The notes under the pieces were generated by a model. It saw only the letters and a list, made by a program, of their open reading frames with translations. It ran no database searches and was not told the DNA's origin. Shown here piece after piece: positions 1-7,677 of a DNA stretch of 29,361 nucleotides. The stretch is taken from assembly GCA_948514155.1 (NCBI GenBank), contig CAOQYA010000002.1, forward strand, positions 106,174 through 135,534, written 5' to 3'. Position numbers and translations under genes: made by a program. The DNA is from an uncultured Eubacteriales bacterium. GTDB taxonomy: Bacteria > Bacillota > Clostridia > Christensenellales > UBA1242. Each line of letters begins with the position of its first letter. The first letter of the stretch is position 1.

Positions 1-19
1 ACGTGTGCTCTTCCGATCT
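1..19. other. Illumina adapter remnant (assembly artefact)
   Basis: The first 19 bases, ACGTGTGCTCTTCCGATCT, are identical to the 3' end of the standard Illumina read-2 adapter. Genomic sequence starts at base 20, where the polA reading frame resumes. This is not biological sequence, and it marks a true contig end. Confidence 0.95.
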
Positions 20-1479
20 TTGATGTTAAACTCCTCTCCGGCAAGAGCGATAATCTCGCCTGTGAGTTTCTCAAGTTTTTCAGTAAACTCCTCTCCAAGT
101 TTTTCCAGTGTTGCATGGTCAATCTTAAAGCCCTCTTCTTCCATTTCAAAAAGCACTTTGGAGAGAGGAATTTCAAGATTATTGTATAACTCCAAAAGAT
201 TGTTTTCTTCAAGTTCTTTTGTGAGTGTGTTTTTAAGCGCAAAATATTCGTCGCAATTTTCGGGCAAAAGTGCCGCCGTCTCGCCAGCGTGCGCTAAATA
301 TGAAGCAAGTTTAACATCAAAGAAATTGTTAAACTTTATTCCCAAACTCTTTAACTTGTGCATGTCGGACTTTGCCGAGGTTGTGATTTTGAGAACTTTT
401 TCGTCTTCAAAAAATTCTCTAAGTTCAATCAGCACTTCTTCGAGAGTGAGATTGGAAGAAAACATGTCAAATTTTGGGCTGATATAATAAATATCGCCTG
501 CAGTGCAAGAAAACTCCATTTTTTCAAGATTATAGCAAATTGCGTCTTTAGCCATTTGCTTAAAGCCGGAAAGCACGCTTAAATCGTCGATAAGTTTGCG
601 ATTTTTCTCTTCGATTATCACCTCTCCACCAAAAAGGTCTTCCCTTTTCAGAAGCGAGCCAAAGCCGAATTCTTTGAATGCCTCTCGCACTTTTTTTGTG
701 AAAGGAAAGTCATATGAAAAATCTTGAATTTCACCTTCGATACTCGCATCCGTCTTGATTGTTGCAAGCGTGCGAGAAAGATATGCCATTTCCTTGCCGC
801 TTTCCAGTTTTTCTTTAAGTTTGCCGGTGATTTTGTCAAGATTATTGTAAACTCCGTCAATTGTGCGATAGTCGCCAAGAAGCTTAAGTGCTGTTTTTTC
901 GCCGATGCCTGCAACGCCCGGAATGTTATCTGAACTGTCGCCCATAAGCGCTTTAAGTTCCACAACTTGGTCGGGTGAAATGCCAAACTGCGCAAGAATT
1001 TCTTTTTCATTTAACTTGTTAAGCACGCTCACGCCCTTTTGGGTGAGCCACACCTCTGTTTCGGAAGAAATCAGTTGCAAAAGGTCGCGGTCTCCCGAGA
1101 GAATAACCTTCTCGCCCTGCAGCACTTTTGTGGCAGTGCCAATAATGTCGTCTGCTTCAATTCCCTCCCGCTCAACAACAGTGATGTTCATTTTTTGCAA
1201 AAGGTCTTTGATAAGTGGAAACTGGCTGATAAGTTCAGGGGGCGTCTCTTTACGATTGCCTTTATATTCAGTGTATATCGCGTTTCTGAAAGTTTTTCGA
1301 GCGTGGTCAAAAGCAACAATAATGCCCTTTGGCCTGTCCTCCGAAATGATTTTGCAAAGAATGTTTGTAAAGCCAAAAACGGCGCCGCTCACTCTGCCCG
1401 ACGGGTCGGTCAAAAAAGGGAGAGCATAATATGCGCGATTGGCAAGCGAGTTGCCGTCTATCAAAAGAATTTTGTTCAT
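20..1479 (-). CDS. polA: DNA polymerase I, N-terminal part (truncated by contig end)
   Basis: About 486 codons are present, open to the left edge with no stop because the contig ends there. The start is ATG at 1479, with an AAGGAGAG ribosome site at 1485-1492. Residues 1-290 form the 5'-3' exonuclease domain: MNKILLIDGNSLANRAYYAL at the start, EADDIIGT, LSGDRDLLQL, and the GDSSDNIPGVAGIGEKTA helix-hairpin-helix region. The next ~170 residues occupy the 3'-5' exonuclease position, but the first DxE metal motif is not recognisable, so proofreading is probably lost, as in many Gram-positive Pol I enzymes. The sequence then enters the polymerase domain (IPLSKVLFEMEEEGFKID, ALAGEEFNI) and stops at the adapter. 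Known role: gap filling, primer removal and repair synthesis. The missing ~400 residues are an assembly limit, not a mutation. Confidence 0.95.
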
Positions 1480-1518
1480 ATTTTCTCTCCTTATAATTAG
1501 GTTCTAGAATATTTCCAC

Positions 1519-1655
1519 ACTTCGTGCGAAGTAAAAGTAAGTCTAAAAGATTTTTCGCTAATGCTCAAAATGACCCGCACACGGGTTACTATTGTCACCT
1601 GTCTATAACCGGACGAAGTCTGTCATTCTGAGGCAAAGCCGAAGAATCTTTTGAA
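1519..1655. repeat. REP-like imperfect inverted-repeat element
   Basis: This gap between the small membrane gene and polA holds two ~31-bp arms (1543-1573 and 1623-1653) that are imperfect reverse complements. They share TCATT.TGAG on one side and an AATCTTTT end on the other. A small ACCCG-CACA-CGGGT hairpin lies between them. A separate ACTTCG-TG-CGAAGT hairpin sits at 1519-1532. Sequences of the TCATTCTGAG...GAAGAATCT type are familiar intergenic repeats in several bacterial groups. No coding potential is evident. It may act as a palindromic repeat or weak transcription barrier. Confidence 0.6.
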
Positions 1656-1666
1656 TGCACTTAAAT

Positions 1667-1975
1667 TCACATGCCTATCACTGACTTTGCAAGACCAAAC
1701 AGCCCTGCAAAATAGTCGGGACAAGCCACAACAACGATATAGAAAATTGTCACCAAAATAAGCAAAATTAAAAGGACAATTTTAAATATATTTCCGGTAA
1801 AATTGGTGATAGCAAAGCCGAACAAGAGTGCCACACCGCCATACATTTGAATGTATCTAAGCGCCTTGCCCCAAGCGCCAAGCGCCTCAAAATTAGGCAC
1901 GGCTGCCACATATATCATAACACCTATGTAGGCGATAACGCCTATCGAGAGAATAAGATAAATCAGCCTTTTCAT
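1667..1975 (-). CDS. Small membrane protein, unknown function
   Basis: This 102-aa protein has three predicted hydrophobic segments, at about residues 3-27, 46-62 and 64-88. The N-terminus, MKRLIYLILSIGVIAYIGVM, is positively charged at the start and looks like a membrane anchor. I recognise no family. Its ATG overlaps the stop of the upstream E2-like gene as ATGA (1972-1975), so translation is probably coupled and the two are likely co-expressed after rarA. There are no catalytic motifs. Confidence 0.65.
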   Translation of the reverse strand: MKRLIYLILSIGVIAYIGVMIYVAAVPNFEALGAWGKALRYIQMYGGVALLFGFAITNFTGNIFKIVLLILLILVTIFYIVVVACPDYFAGLFGLAKSVIGM

Positions 1976-3072
1976 TCAGCCACCTTTTTATTCTTCTTTT
2001 CAAATTTAAGAATTTTCTTTTCCTCTCGAAGTTCTTCCCTCTTTCTTTCCTTTTCTTCCTTAAGTTTTTCCTTTTCCTCTTTCAAGTGCTGTTTTTCAAG
2101 GAGAATAAGTTTTTTATCGGGCTTTTCTTTCTTTTGTTTCTTTTCCTTTTCTTTTTTTGCTTTCACAGTTTTAACTTTAGATTTTTTCGCCTTCGATTTC
2201 TTGCGTTTCTTAATGGTCAGTTTCTTAGAGCCGTCTTCCGGCATTGGCGCAAGAAGGCAGTCAAGATTTTCAAATATGTCCTTCCAAAGCCTCAGAGATT
2301 TAGCAAAATAGAAGCCGTCTGCCACACGCTCGTCCATGGTGATGCCGATGTTCATAACTTTGCCAAGTTTAAGTTCCTTGTTTTTCTCAACAACAGGGCT
2401 CATTCTCTCCTTGCCCATTGCAACAAAGAGGCTGGCATTTCCAAATTCATAAAGGTGGTGCTGAATAGCATCAAGTTTAATCGATTTAAGATTTGTTAAA
2501 AACACGCTGCAGTGGAAGCAACTTGCCTCAATCAACGATTTAGGCATGCAGTTATGCCTGTCCATCCAGCGAATTATTCTCATAACAAGGCGGAAGAGCC
2601 AAGCCGGAAGTTTGCCCAAAATGTCAGCGTCTTTTGTGGTGCCATAAACGCTGTCCTCGGTGATATTTTCGGCGATTGTCTTATCAACATATTCCTTAAT
2701 CTGCTGCAAACTTTCTCTGCCGGTGAAGTGGAATTTAAGGTCAACATCTTCGGCCTCGTCGGTGAGCTTTTTCTTAGCCACCATGCAGATTGTGATGTCC
2801 TTGTGCTCATATGTCACGCAGTTGTTTATGAAATAGTTAAGTTTTGGACGAAGATACAACAGCCTCACAAGTGAAGCAATCATGAGGTGCGTGTAGGTGT
2901 AAGTGTTTCCAAGTTTTCTTTGTCTTGACAAAAACTCGTCAATCGGCTCGCATCTAAACTGCGTTTTCATGAAATTTTGCGCGCCAATTCTTCCCGGCAT
3001 AAAAAACGGTGCGGCTTTTGTGACCGGGTCGAGACCTTTAACTTTAACTCCGTCGCTGCGTTTTGAAAACAT
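1972..3072 (-). CDS. 2-oxoacid dehydrogenase E2-like acyltransferase domain protein
   Basis: This 366-aa protein's residues ~1-275 resemble the CoA-dependent acyltransferase (E2/CAT fold) catalytic domain. The best match is GKVMNIGITMDERVADG near 237-253, which aligns with the E2 active-site region ending DHRVVDG. Here the catalytic His is Glu248 while the Asp (252) is kept, so classical acyl transfer is doubtful. There is no lipoyl domain, no subunit-binding domain and no dehydrogenase neighbour. Residues ~283-366 form a very charged Lys/Glu-rich tail, probably helical or disordered. The ATG shares one base with the rarA stop (TAATG), with GAGGAG just upstream, so it is co-translated with rarA. 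The fold assignment is inferred from motifs. A non-enzymatic or altered-chemistry role is possible. Confidence 0.7.
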   Translation of the reverse strand: MFSKRSDGVKVKGLDPVTKAAPFFMPGRIGAQNFMKTQFRCEPIDEFLSRQRKLGNTYTYTHLMIASLVRLLYLRPKLNYFINNCVTYEHKDITICMVAKKKLTDEAEDVDLKFHFTGRESLQQIKEYVDKTIAENITEDSVYGTTKDADILGKLPAWLFRLVMRIIRWMDRHNCMPKSLIEASCFHCSVFLTNLKSIKLDAIQHHLYEFGNASLFVAMGKERMSPVVEKNKELKLGKVMNIGITMDERVADGFYFAKSLRLWKDIFENLDCLLAPMPEDGSKKLTIKKRKKSKAKKSKVKTVKAKKEKEKKQKKEKPDKKLILLEKQHLKEEKEKLKEEKERKREELREEKKILKFEKKNKKVAE

Positions 3073-4340
3073 TATTTTTCTCCTCTAAACTTTTTTCTTT
3101 GCATATTCTTTTCCCTGCCGTTTTCACTCGGCTGATAATATATGCGGTCTTTAATTTTGTCCGGCAAATATTGCTGCTTGCAGTAACCGCCGTAGCTATG
3201 CGGATATTTGTATCTGCCATGGCCGTCGGCGTTCGTTGTCGGGTGATTTTTAAGGTGATTTGGAACTGCGTCCTCCCTAAGCGTTGTTGCGTCCTTGCGC
3301 GCGTTTTCCATTGCCCTTATAACCGAATTCGATTTCTCCGCTTCGCAGATGTAGATAATCGCGTGCGAGAGATTTATCATTGCCTCAGGCAGCCCGATGT
3401 GGCTGACGGCATAGTGCGCACTTATCGCTAAAAGTAGAGCGTTCGAGTCAGCCATTCCGATGTCTTCCGAGGCGTGTGCTATCATTCGCCTTGCGATAAC
3501 AAGTGGGTCGCAGCCCGCTTCGATCAGACGATATGCCCAAAAAAGCGCAGCGTCCGCGTCACTTCCGCGCAAACTTTTGCAGAATGCGGAAAGAATGTCA
3601 TAATAACTGTCAACTCCAATCGAAAGCGGTTTGCGGTCGAGGCATTCGCTCATGACAGCCTCGTCAAGCACAATCTTGTTGTCTTTGTTTCTCGGGGTCG
3701 TTCCTGCGGCAAGTTCAAGCGCGCCCAGCGCCGCCCTCGCGTCGCCGCCCGAAGTTTCGGCCAAATATTCAAGTGCCTTGTCTTCCAGCACAATTGGCAG
3801 TTCGCCAAGCCCCCTTTCTTTGTCTGAAAGTGCGCGCAGAATAAGTTTTTTAATCTCCGGCCTTGAAAGCGACTTAAGTTCAATCACTCTGCACCTTGAA
3901 ACAATCGCTCTCGTCATTGAGGTGTAAGGGTTTTCGGTGGTCGAGCCAATGAAGAAGATGTTTCCTTTCTCAATTGCCTCCAGCACACAGTCGCTTTGGC
4001 TCTTGCTCCAGCGGTGACATTCGTCAAGCAGAAGATAAGTGTTTTTGCCAAACAAAAGTTTGTCCTTCTTGGCTTTTTCGATAACAGCCTTGGCGTCTGC
4101 CACGCCGCTTGCAACAGCATTAAGTTTTTCGATGTTTGCGTCCAGCGTCTTTGCAATTATTTGCGCAAGCGTGGTTTTTCCAGTGCCCGGCGGGCCATAT
4201 AAAATCATGCTGCCAACATTGCCATATTCAATCGCGCGTCTCAGCAGTTTGCCCTTTCCAACAATATGCTCTTGCCCAAAGAATTCGTCGAGTGAGGTCG
4301 GTCGCATCCTCTCAGCAAGTGGAATTTTCAAATCGTTCAT
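3072..4340 (-). CDS. rarA: Replication-associated recombination ATPase RarA (MgsA)
   Basis: This 422-aa AAA+ ATPase is related to clamp loaders and RuvB. Known family members act at stalled replication forks and interact with SSB. Walker A is GPPGTGKTT at 49-57 and Walker B is LLLDECHR at 103-110 (the family more often has DEIHR). Sensor 1 is STTENP, followed by the Arg-finger region AIVSRCRV. The C-terminal tetramerisation part is typical: ASEDIGMAD, EKSNSVIRAMENA, VPNHLKN and QQYLPD. The conserved PLAERMRP near the N-terminus supports the ATG at 4340. No Shine-Dalgarno precedes it; a consensus promoter ends only 6 nt upstream. It is the first gene of an apparent three-gene unit with the E2-like and small membrane genes. 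Confidence 0.93.
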   Translation of the reverse strand: MNDLKIPLAERMRPTSLDEFFGQEHIVGKGKLLRRAIEYGNVGSMILYGPPGTGKTTLAQIIAKTLDANIEKLNAVASGVADAKAVIEKAKKDKLLFGKNTYLLLDECHRWSKSQSDCVLEAIEKGNIFFIGSTTENPYTSMTRAIVSRCRVIELKSLSRPEIKKLILRALSDKERGLGELPIVLEDKALEYLAETSGGDARAALGALELAAGTTPRNKDNKIVLDEAVMSECLDRKPLSIGVDSYYDILSAFCKSLRGSDADAALFWAYRLIEAGCDPLVIARRMIAHASEDIGMADSNALLLAISAHYAVSHIGLPEAMINLSHAIIYICEAEKSNSVIRAMENARKDATTLREDAVPNHLKNHPTTNADGHGRYKYPHSYGGYCKQQYLPDKIKDRIYYQPSENGREKNMQRKKFRGEK

Positions 4341-4346
4341 GCTAGG

Positions 4347-4375
4347 AGTATATCACATTTTATTAAATTTTTCAA
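4347..4375 (-). promoter_or_regulatory. Sigma-A promoter of rarA, apparently leaderless
   Basis: The minus strand reads TTGAAA (4370-4375), a 17-nt spacer and TATACT (4347-4352). Only 6 nt separate the -10 box from the rarA ATG at 4340, so the expected transcription start falls on or next to the A of ATG. No ribosome site lies upstream. Both facts point to a leaderless mRNA. Confidence 0.75.
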
Positions 4376-4403
4376 GAAAAAAGTATCATTTTTTCATATC
4401 TCA

Positions 4404-4444
4404 ACAAAAAAACGCGCTTCGCCTTTATTTTAAAGGGAAAGCGC
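4404..4444 (-). terminator. Rho-independent terminator after the 396-aa unknown gene
   Basis: A 13-bp stem is formed by 4432-4444 with 4414-4426. It has one wobble and one mismatch and a 5-nt loop. On the minus strand it is followed by a run of seven T (4406-4412). It lies directly after the stop of the gene at 4452-5642. Confidence 0.85.
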
Positions 4445-4451
4445 CATTTTT

Positions 4452-5642
4452 TTAACTGCAAAGCAAAATTTGCTGATTTTTCTTCGAAAGTTCGGTGAGT
4501 TTAAGGCTGGTTTTGCCAAAGAATTTGGTCGCGCCAATCTGCAAATATCGCCCCTGCCCTTGCGGCTCGCCGCCGATAATGAGTATGCGCCTAAAACTCT
4601 CGCCGTTAAACAGCCGAAGTTCGGAAAGGTCGGAGCAGTCACCTAGAATAAAGCAGTCTTTGCCCTTGACAGCGAAGCGCTCTTTCAGCGCGCCATATTC
4701 TTTTTCGCTCTCTTCGTCCGACTTTCCTTCCAGCCAAGCCGAATAAATTTTTTCGGGCAGCATGATGTTAAGTTTTCTTTCTGTTTCTTTGTCAAATGAG
4801 GTGATTTGTGTGTTAAAAATCTCGCTGTTTTTCTTTATTGCAAGTTGTGAGAAAAAATCGAATTCCTCCCTATTTCTAAGGGTAAACTTGTTCTTGCCAA
4901 GATTGAAAAAGAGTTCTTTCTTCTGCTTTGGCTTCAGGTTGATTTCGCCGCACAAATAAATTCTGGAAAAGCAGGAGTTTTCCACCCCGTCAACACACGA
5001 AAAACTAAATCTCGCGTTCAAGCAAGAAAAATTGAAATATTGCTTTTCAAAGGTGAAAAGATTTGTGATAAGCACACACGAAGGCTGCTTCTGAAAACTG
5101 AAATAGCCTTTTGGCAACAGAAAATTTATTTCAAATTTCGCTTTTTTCGCTTCGTTTGTGGTGTTTAGAAATTCCATTGTTATGTTGTGACCAGAGAGCA
5201 TATATTCCCTTGTGAAATAACTAATTCCCTCGCTTTCGCCGAAACTTTCAAGGAAAAAGTTTGATAGCGCGCGGTGGGGAATTTGTGAGTTTATTGCAAT
5301 AAAGTTTTTGCTGTCTTTATGCTCAAATTTAAGACCGGACTTGTAGTTAACATTAAGTTTTCTCACCTCTTCGCAGTCTGAGACGATTGCCCCCAGTTTT
5401 TCACCACGCTTTTGAAACTTGGGCAAAACAAGATTGAACTTAAACACTTTAAGCGCGTTAGAAAAACACTTTGCCATGAGGCGAGAAAGTTTTTTCTCAA
5501 AGATAAACACTGGCAGAGTGGGGTCAACATTTTCTGCAATAACTTTTTCAAGGTTTATGCCATTTTCAGCAAGCGGCGCGTGAAACTTCACCCGATTTAA
5601 TATCAAACTTGTCATGTTAAAAATATAGTCTTTTCTTTTCAT
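4452..5642 (-). CDS. Hypothetical protein, beta-rich, unknown function
   Basis: This 396-aa protein has no signal peptide or clear membrane segment. It is rich in Phe, Lys and alternating beta-type segments from ~40 to 260. A helical stretch follows (KETERKLNIMLPEKIYSAWL). A Gly-rich end contains LIIGGEPQGQGRYLQIGATK. The middle has a faint resemblance to the beta-sandwich and linker of GH94-type carbohydrate phosphorylases, but no catalytic domain follows, so I do not assign that family. Start choice is uncertain. ATG at 5642 has no good ribosome site, and a second in-frame ATG at 5615 follows a TATATT box. It is transcribed away from rnpB on the same strand and ends in a strong terminator, so it is probably monocistronic. 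Confidence 0.6.
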   Translation of the reverse strand: MKRKDYIFNMTSLILNRVKFHAPLAENGINLEKVIAENVDPTLPVFIFEKKLSRLMAKCFSNALKVFKFNLVLPKFQKRGEKLGAIVSDCEEVRKLNVNYKSGLKFEHKDSKNFIAINSQIPHRALSNFFLESFGESEGISYFTREYMLSGHNITMEFLNTTNEAKKAKFEINFLLPKGYFSFQKQPSCVLITNLFTFEKQYFNFSCLNARFSFSCVDGVENSCFSRIYLCGEINLKPKQKKELFFNLGKNKFTLRNREEFDFFSQLAIKKNSEIFNTQITSFDKETERKLNIMLPEKIYSAWLEGKSDEESEKEYGALKERFAVKGKDCFILGDCSDLSELRLFNGESFRRILIIGGEPQGQGRYLQIGATKFFGKTSLKLTELSKKNQQILLCS

Positions 5643-5744
5643 GAGATAAGTTTTAACATTCTCTTGCCATATTAAACAAAAAAAATGTGCCTCACTTGCA
5701 CATCTATGAAAAGATAAAGTTGTTCAATATTTCAAATTTGGAGT

Positions 5745-5788
5745 CAAATTTTTTTAGGAGAAGGGCTGTGCCCGGCTAAAAAAATTTG
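5745..5788. repeat. Perfect 13-bp inverted repeat with nested GGGC/GCCC hairpin
   Basis: CAAATTTTTTTAG (5745-5757) and CTAAAAAAATTTG (5776-5788) are exact reverse complements. They are separated by 18 nt that contain GGGC-TGT-GCCC (5763-5773). A related GGGC-TCT-GCCC hairpin, closed by GCCG/CGGC, lies at 5869-5894. The right arm supplies the T-run of the rnpB-distal terminator. Confidence 0.75.
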
Positions 5789-5850
5789 CGAACCCTTCTA
5801 TCACGACGCAAGCACCCGGGGTGCGGCGAGTGATGGGAAAGGGGTCGCGT
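5776..5850 (-). terminator. Very long hairpin with T-tract, likely rnpB terminator
   Basis: On the minus strand two ~30-nt arms pair around the single base at 5818. The pairs are GCACCC/GGGTGC (palindrome 5812-5824), ATCAC/GTGAT (5800-5804 with 5830-5834), and an outer stem of CCCTT and GCGA blocks (5788-5797 with about 5839-5848). AAATTTTTTT follows immediately (5778-5787). The stem-plus-T-run layout fits an intrinsic terminator, but the stem is far longer and more GC-rich than usual. It could also be a structured RNA or a mobile palindromic unit. Confidence 0.6.
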
Positions 5851-5912
5851 GGGGAAAACCGAGGAGTAGCCGTCAGGGCTCTGCCCGTGCCGGCGTTAAA
5901 CGAGTTCGATGT

Positions 5913-6255
5913 GTCAGTTTTGCATAAGCCGAGTTCTGTGTTATGTGGTCATCTATCTAGGTCTTTTGTTGCCAAAAGGCTCAAGCGGCGTTTTTGGAGA
6001 GCGCGTAAGACAACGCATTTGCTCTCACTTAGCCTTGCATCAGGTGGGGTTTACAGAGCGAGCCGTGTCACCACAGCCCCGGTGAGCTCTTACCTCACCT
6101 TTCCATCCTTACCTATTTTCATAGGCGGTTTATTTCTGTTGCACTTTCCTTAGAGTCGCCTCCACTGGCCGTTAACCAGCACCATTGTCTTAGAATGCTC
6201 GGACTTTCCTCACTTTGCCCTTTACGAGCAAACTGCGACCACACGCTCAACTGAC
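5913..6255 (-). ncRNA. rnpB: RNase P RNA, bacterial type A-like
   Basis: This is the catalytic RNA of RNase P, which matures tRNA 5' ends. Read on the minus strand, the conserved blocks come in order: GAGGAAAGTCCGAGC (P4/CR-I), AAGTGCAACAGAAA with AAACCGCC, GGTAAGAGCTCACCGG, TAAACCCCACC, GATGCAAGGC, TAGATAGATGACC, and ACAGAACTCGGCTTATG (CR-V). Helix P1 closes the molecule: GTCAGTT at 6249-6255 pairs with AACTGAC at 5913-5919. The ~343-nt length suits the family. A consensus promoter predicts a transcript start exactly at the first P1 base. The 3' end is set by P1; the primary transcript probably extends to the hairpin near 5778 and is trimmed. Confidence 0.95.
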
Positions 6256-6261
6256 TTTTAG

Positions 6262-6290
6262 ATTATATCTCATTATTCGCGCTTTGTCAA
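6262..6290 (-). promoter_or_regulatory. Consensus sigma-A promoter of rnpB
   Basis: TTGACA (6285-6290), a 17-nt spacer and TATAAT (6262-6267) lie on the minus strand, all matching consensus exactly. The predicted start at 6255 is the first base of RNase P helix P1. The -35 box overlaps the TGA stop (6287-6289) of the upstream gene, so the two units are packed with no spacer. Confidence 0.93.
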
Positions 6291-7621
6291 CTAACAGAGA
6301 AAAGAAGTCGAGGCTTAGCATTTTTCTTTTCGCTTGTGAAGCCTTGTATCATGCCGTCCTGCGAGATTTTAAGCGACACGCCATATTTTGCAAGGTCCAT
6401 TGCAGCCGCAAGCCTTCCCCCGCCGCCCAGCGAGCCCGCTTCGATTTTCAAGATAGCCCCGGCCGCGATAACTGTGCCATCGAAGTCGAGAATGGTCGCC
6501 CCGTCCATGGCAATTATTTCCTCTCTAAGTTTGCGATTTATCTCATGGAAAGGCTTGCCCTCGATAATCTGCTTAAGACAGAGTGCTTTATAGCAGTTAT
6601 TGCGCGACAAAAACTCTTCATAGCTCATATCGTAGAACTCTTTCGTCTTTGCTGCGGAAGAGAGATTGTAAAGTTTGTCCGCTTCCTCAAGTTCCAACTC
6701 TTTTTTCATTTCAAAGTATTTTTCATTCAAAATATCGCGGGCGTCAATATGCGCAAGCGCCTGCTCGGCCATGTCTTTTTTAAGATAAATGATAATTCCG
6801 CCGGTGTATCGGAAAGAGCAGTCTATGGCCGAAAGATATATTGCGCGGCGAATTTCCTTAAGCGAGTGCGCGGCGCGATATGCCAAAAGTTGCATAACTT
6901 CTTCGTGGCTATAGATGTTCCACTTGCCGCGACGCTTGGAAAACATGAGTGTGCGATTTTTGAAGATAAGAAGGTCGCCTGTTTCAGTCAGTGCAATTCC
7001 AACTTTCTTCTCGCCGCAATATCGGGCGATGTAGTTAAACTCATTCGGCGCGATAGAAGCATAGTTTCTCACCTTTGCCAAAGAAACATAGCCCATTAAA
7101 TAGCCGTCTCTATCGAACTCGATAAAAGAGTTCTTCCCGTCCGAAAGCAGTGCAAAAAAGTCGCTGGAGAGCATGTTGCTTGCATGCAACGAGCAGTTTT
7201 GAGCCTCTTCGGTGAGATTTAAGATAATTCCAAAATCAATTTTTTTGCCTTCATATGTGCGATTTGACCAGCCGCTGAGTGCATTAACAAGTGCAAGCAT
7301 GGTGGACGAAGCAGACAAAGCCACGCTGTCGCAAACAGCCTTCTCAATCGCTTTTTCAAGAAGGGTCATTTCATATGTTGGGTCGAGATATGCCGCTTCT
7401 GTAACATCGTTTATCTCTTTTATAATGTTTTTTAGCAGCGCAATTTCAAATGCTTGAAATGTTCGCCCGCGTTTTAAAATCAGCCTATATTCGGCCGACT
7501 TGTGAGGCTTGACAAGCAGCGTGTTCTGCTTGCCGAGTGCCACCTCTGCCTCGCGCGCGCTAGACTCTTCTTCCCCGACTAGCCAAGAGCCAGTGAAAAG
7601 AGGAAGAATAAGTTTGTTCAT
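6287..7621 (-). CDS. Degenerate diadenylate-cyclase (DAC/DisA_N)-like protein
   Basis: This 444-aa soluble protein ends in a segment resembling the DAC domain. DGATILDFDGTVIAAGAIL (from ~373) matches the DGA motif strand. Where active c-di-AMP synthases carry GTRHRAA there is GGGGRLAAA (~399-407), followed by a strand-helix ending KISQDGMIQGF. Losing the RHR motif argues against cyclase activity. Inactive DAC-like domains are known as predicted nucleotide sensors, which is my best guess. Residues 1-370 are mixed alpha/beta and I cannot assign them. I chose ATG 7621 (MNKLILPLFTG). A TTG at 7648 would add nine residues but has no better ribosome site. It lies between sigK and rnpB, with its own candidate promoter at 7678-7707. 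Confidence 0.5.
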   Translation of the reverse strand: MNKLILPLFTGSWLVGEEESSAREAEVALGKQNTLLVKPHKSAEYRLILKRGRTFQAFEIALLKNIIKEINDVTEAAYLDPTYEMTLLEKAIEKAVCDSVALSASSTMLALVNALSGWSNRTYEGKKIDFGIILNLTEEAQNCSLHASNMLSSDFFALLSDGKNSFIEFDRDGYLMGYVSLAKVRNYASIAPNEFNYIARYCGEKKVGIALTETGDLLIFKNRTLMFSKRRGKWNIYSHEEVMQLLAYRAAHSLKEIRRAIYLSAIDCSFRYTGGIIIYLKKDMAEQALAHIDARDILNEKYFEMKKELELEEADKLYNLSSAAKTKEFYDMSYEEFLSRNNCYKALCLKQIIEGKPFHEINRKLREEIIAMDGATILDFDGTVIAAGAILKIEAGSLGGGGRLAAAMDLAKYGVSLKISQDGMIQGFTSEKKNAKPRLLFSVS

Positions 7622-7677
7622 GACATAATAAAATTTCTCTTTTTGCAATTTTGCACCCCAAAACCCTATTCAGGCAA

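Noticed and set aside
1972..2220. Lys/Glu-rich tail as a separate gene or repeat artefact
   Set aside because: It is in frame with the E2-like domain and runs directly to the stop coupled with the next gene. The codons vary rather than repeating exactly.
5745..5912. Known riboswitch (B12, TPP, THF, glycine) downstream of rnpB
   Set aside because: I compared the conserved cores by eye on both strands and none matched. Hairpins explain the GC-rich block better.
5821..6153. 110-codon open frame on the plus strand
   Set aside because: It lies antisense across RNase P RNA; the conserved RNA blocks explain the sequence.
6215..7099. 294-codon open frame on the plus strand
   Set aside because: It is antisense to the DAC-like gene, rich in Cys/Arg/Phe, and resembles no protein. 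The minus-strand gene has a better start and context.
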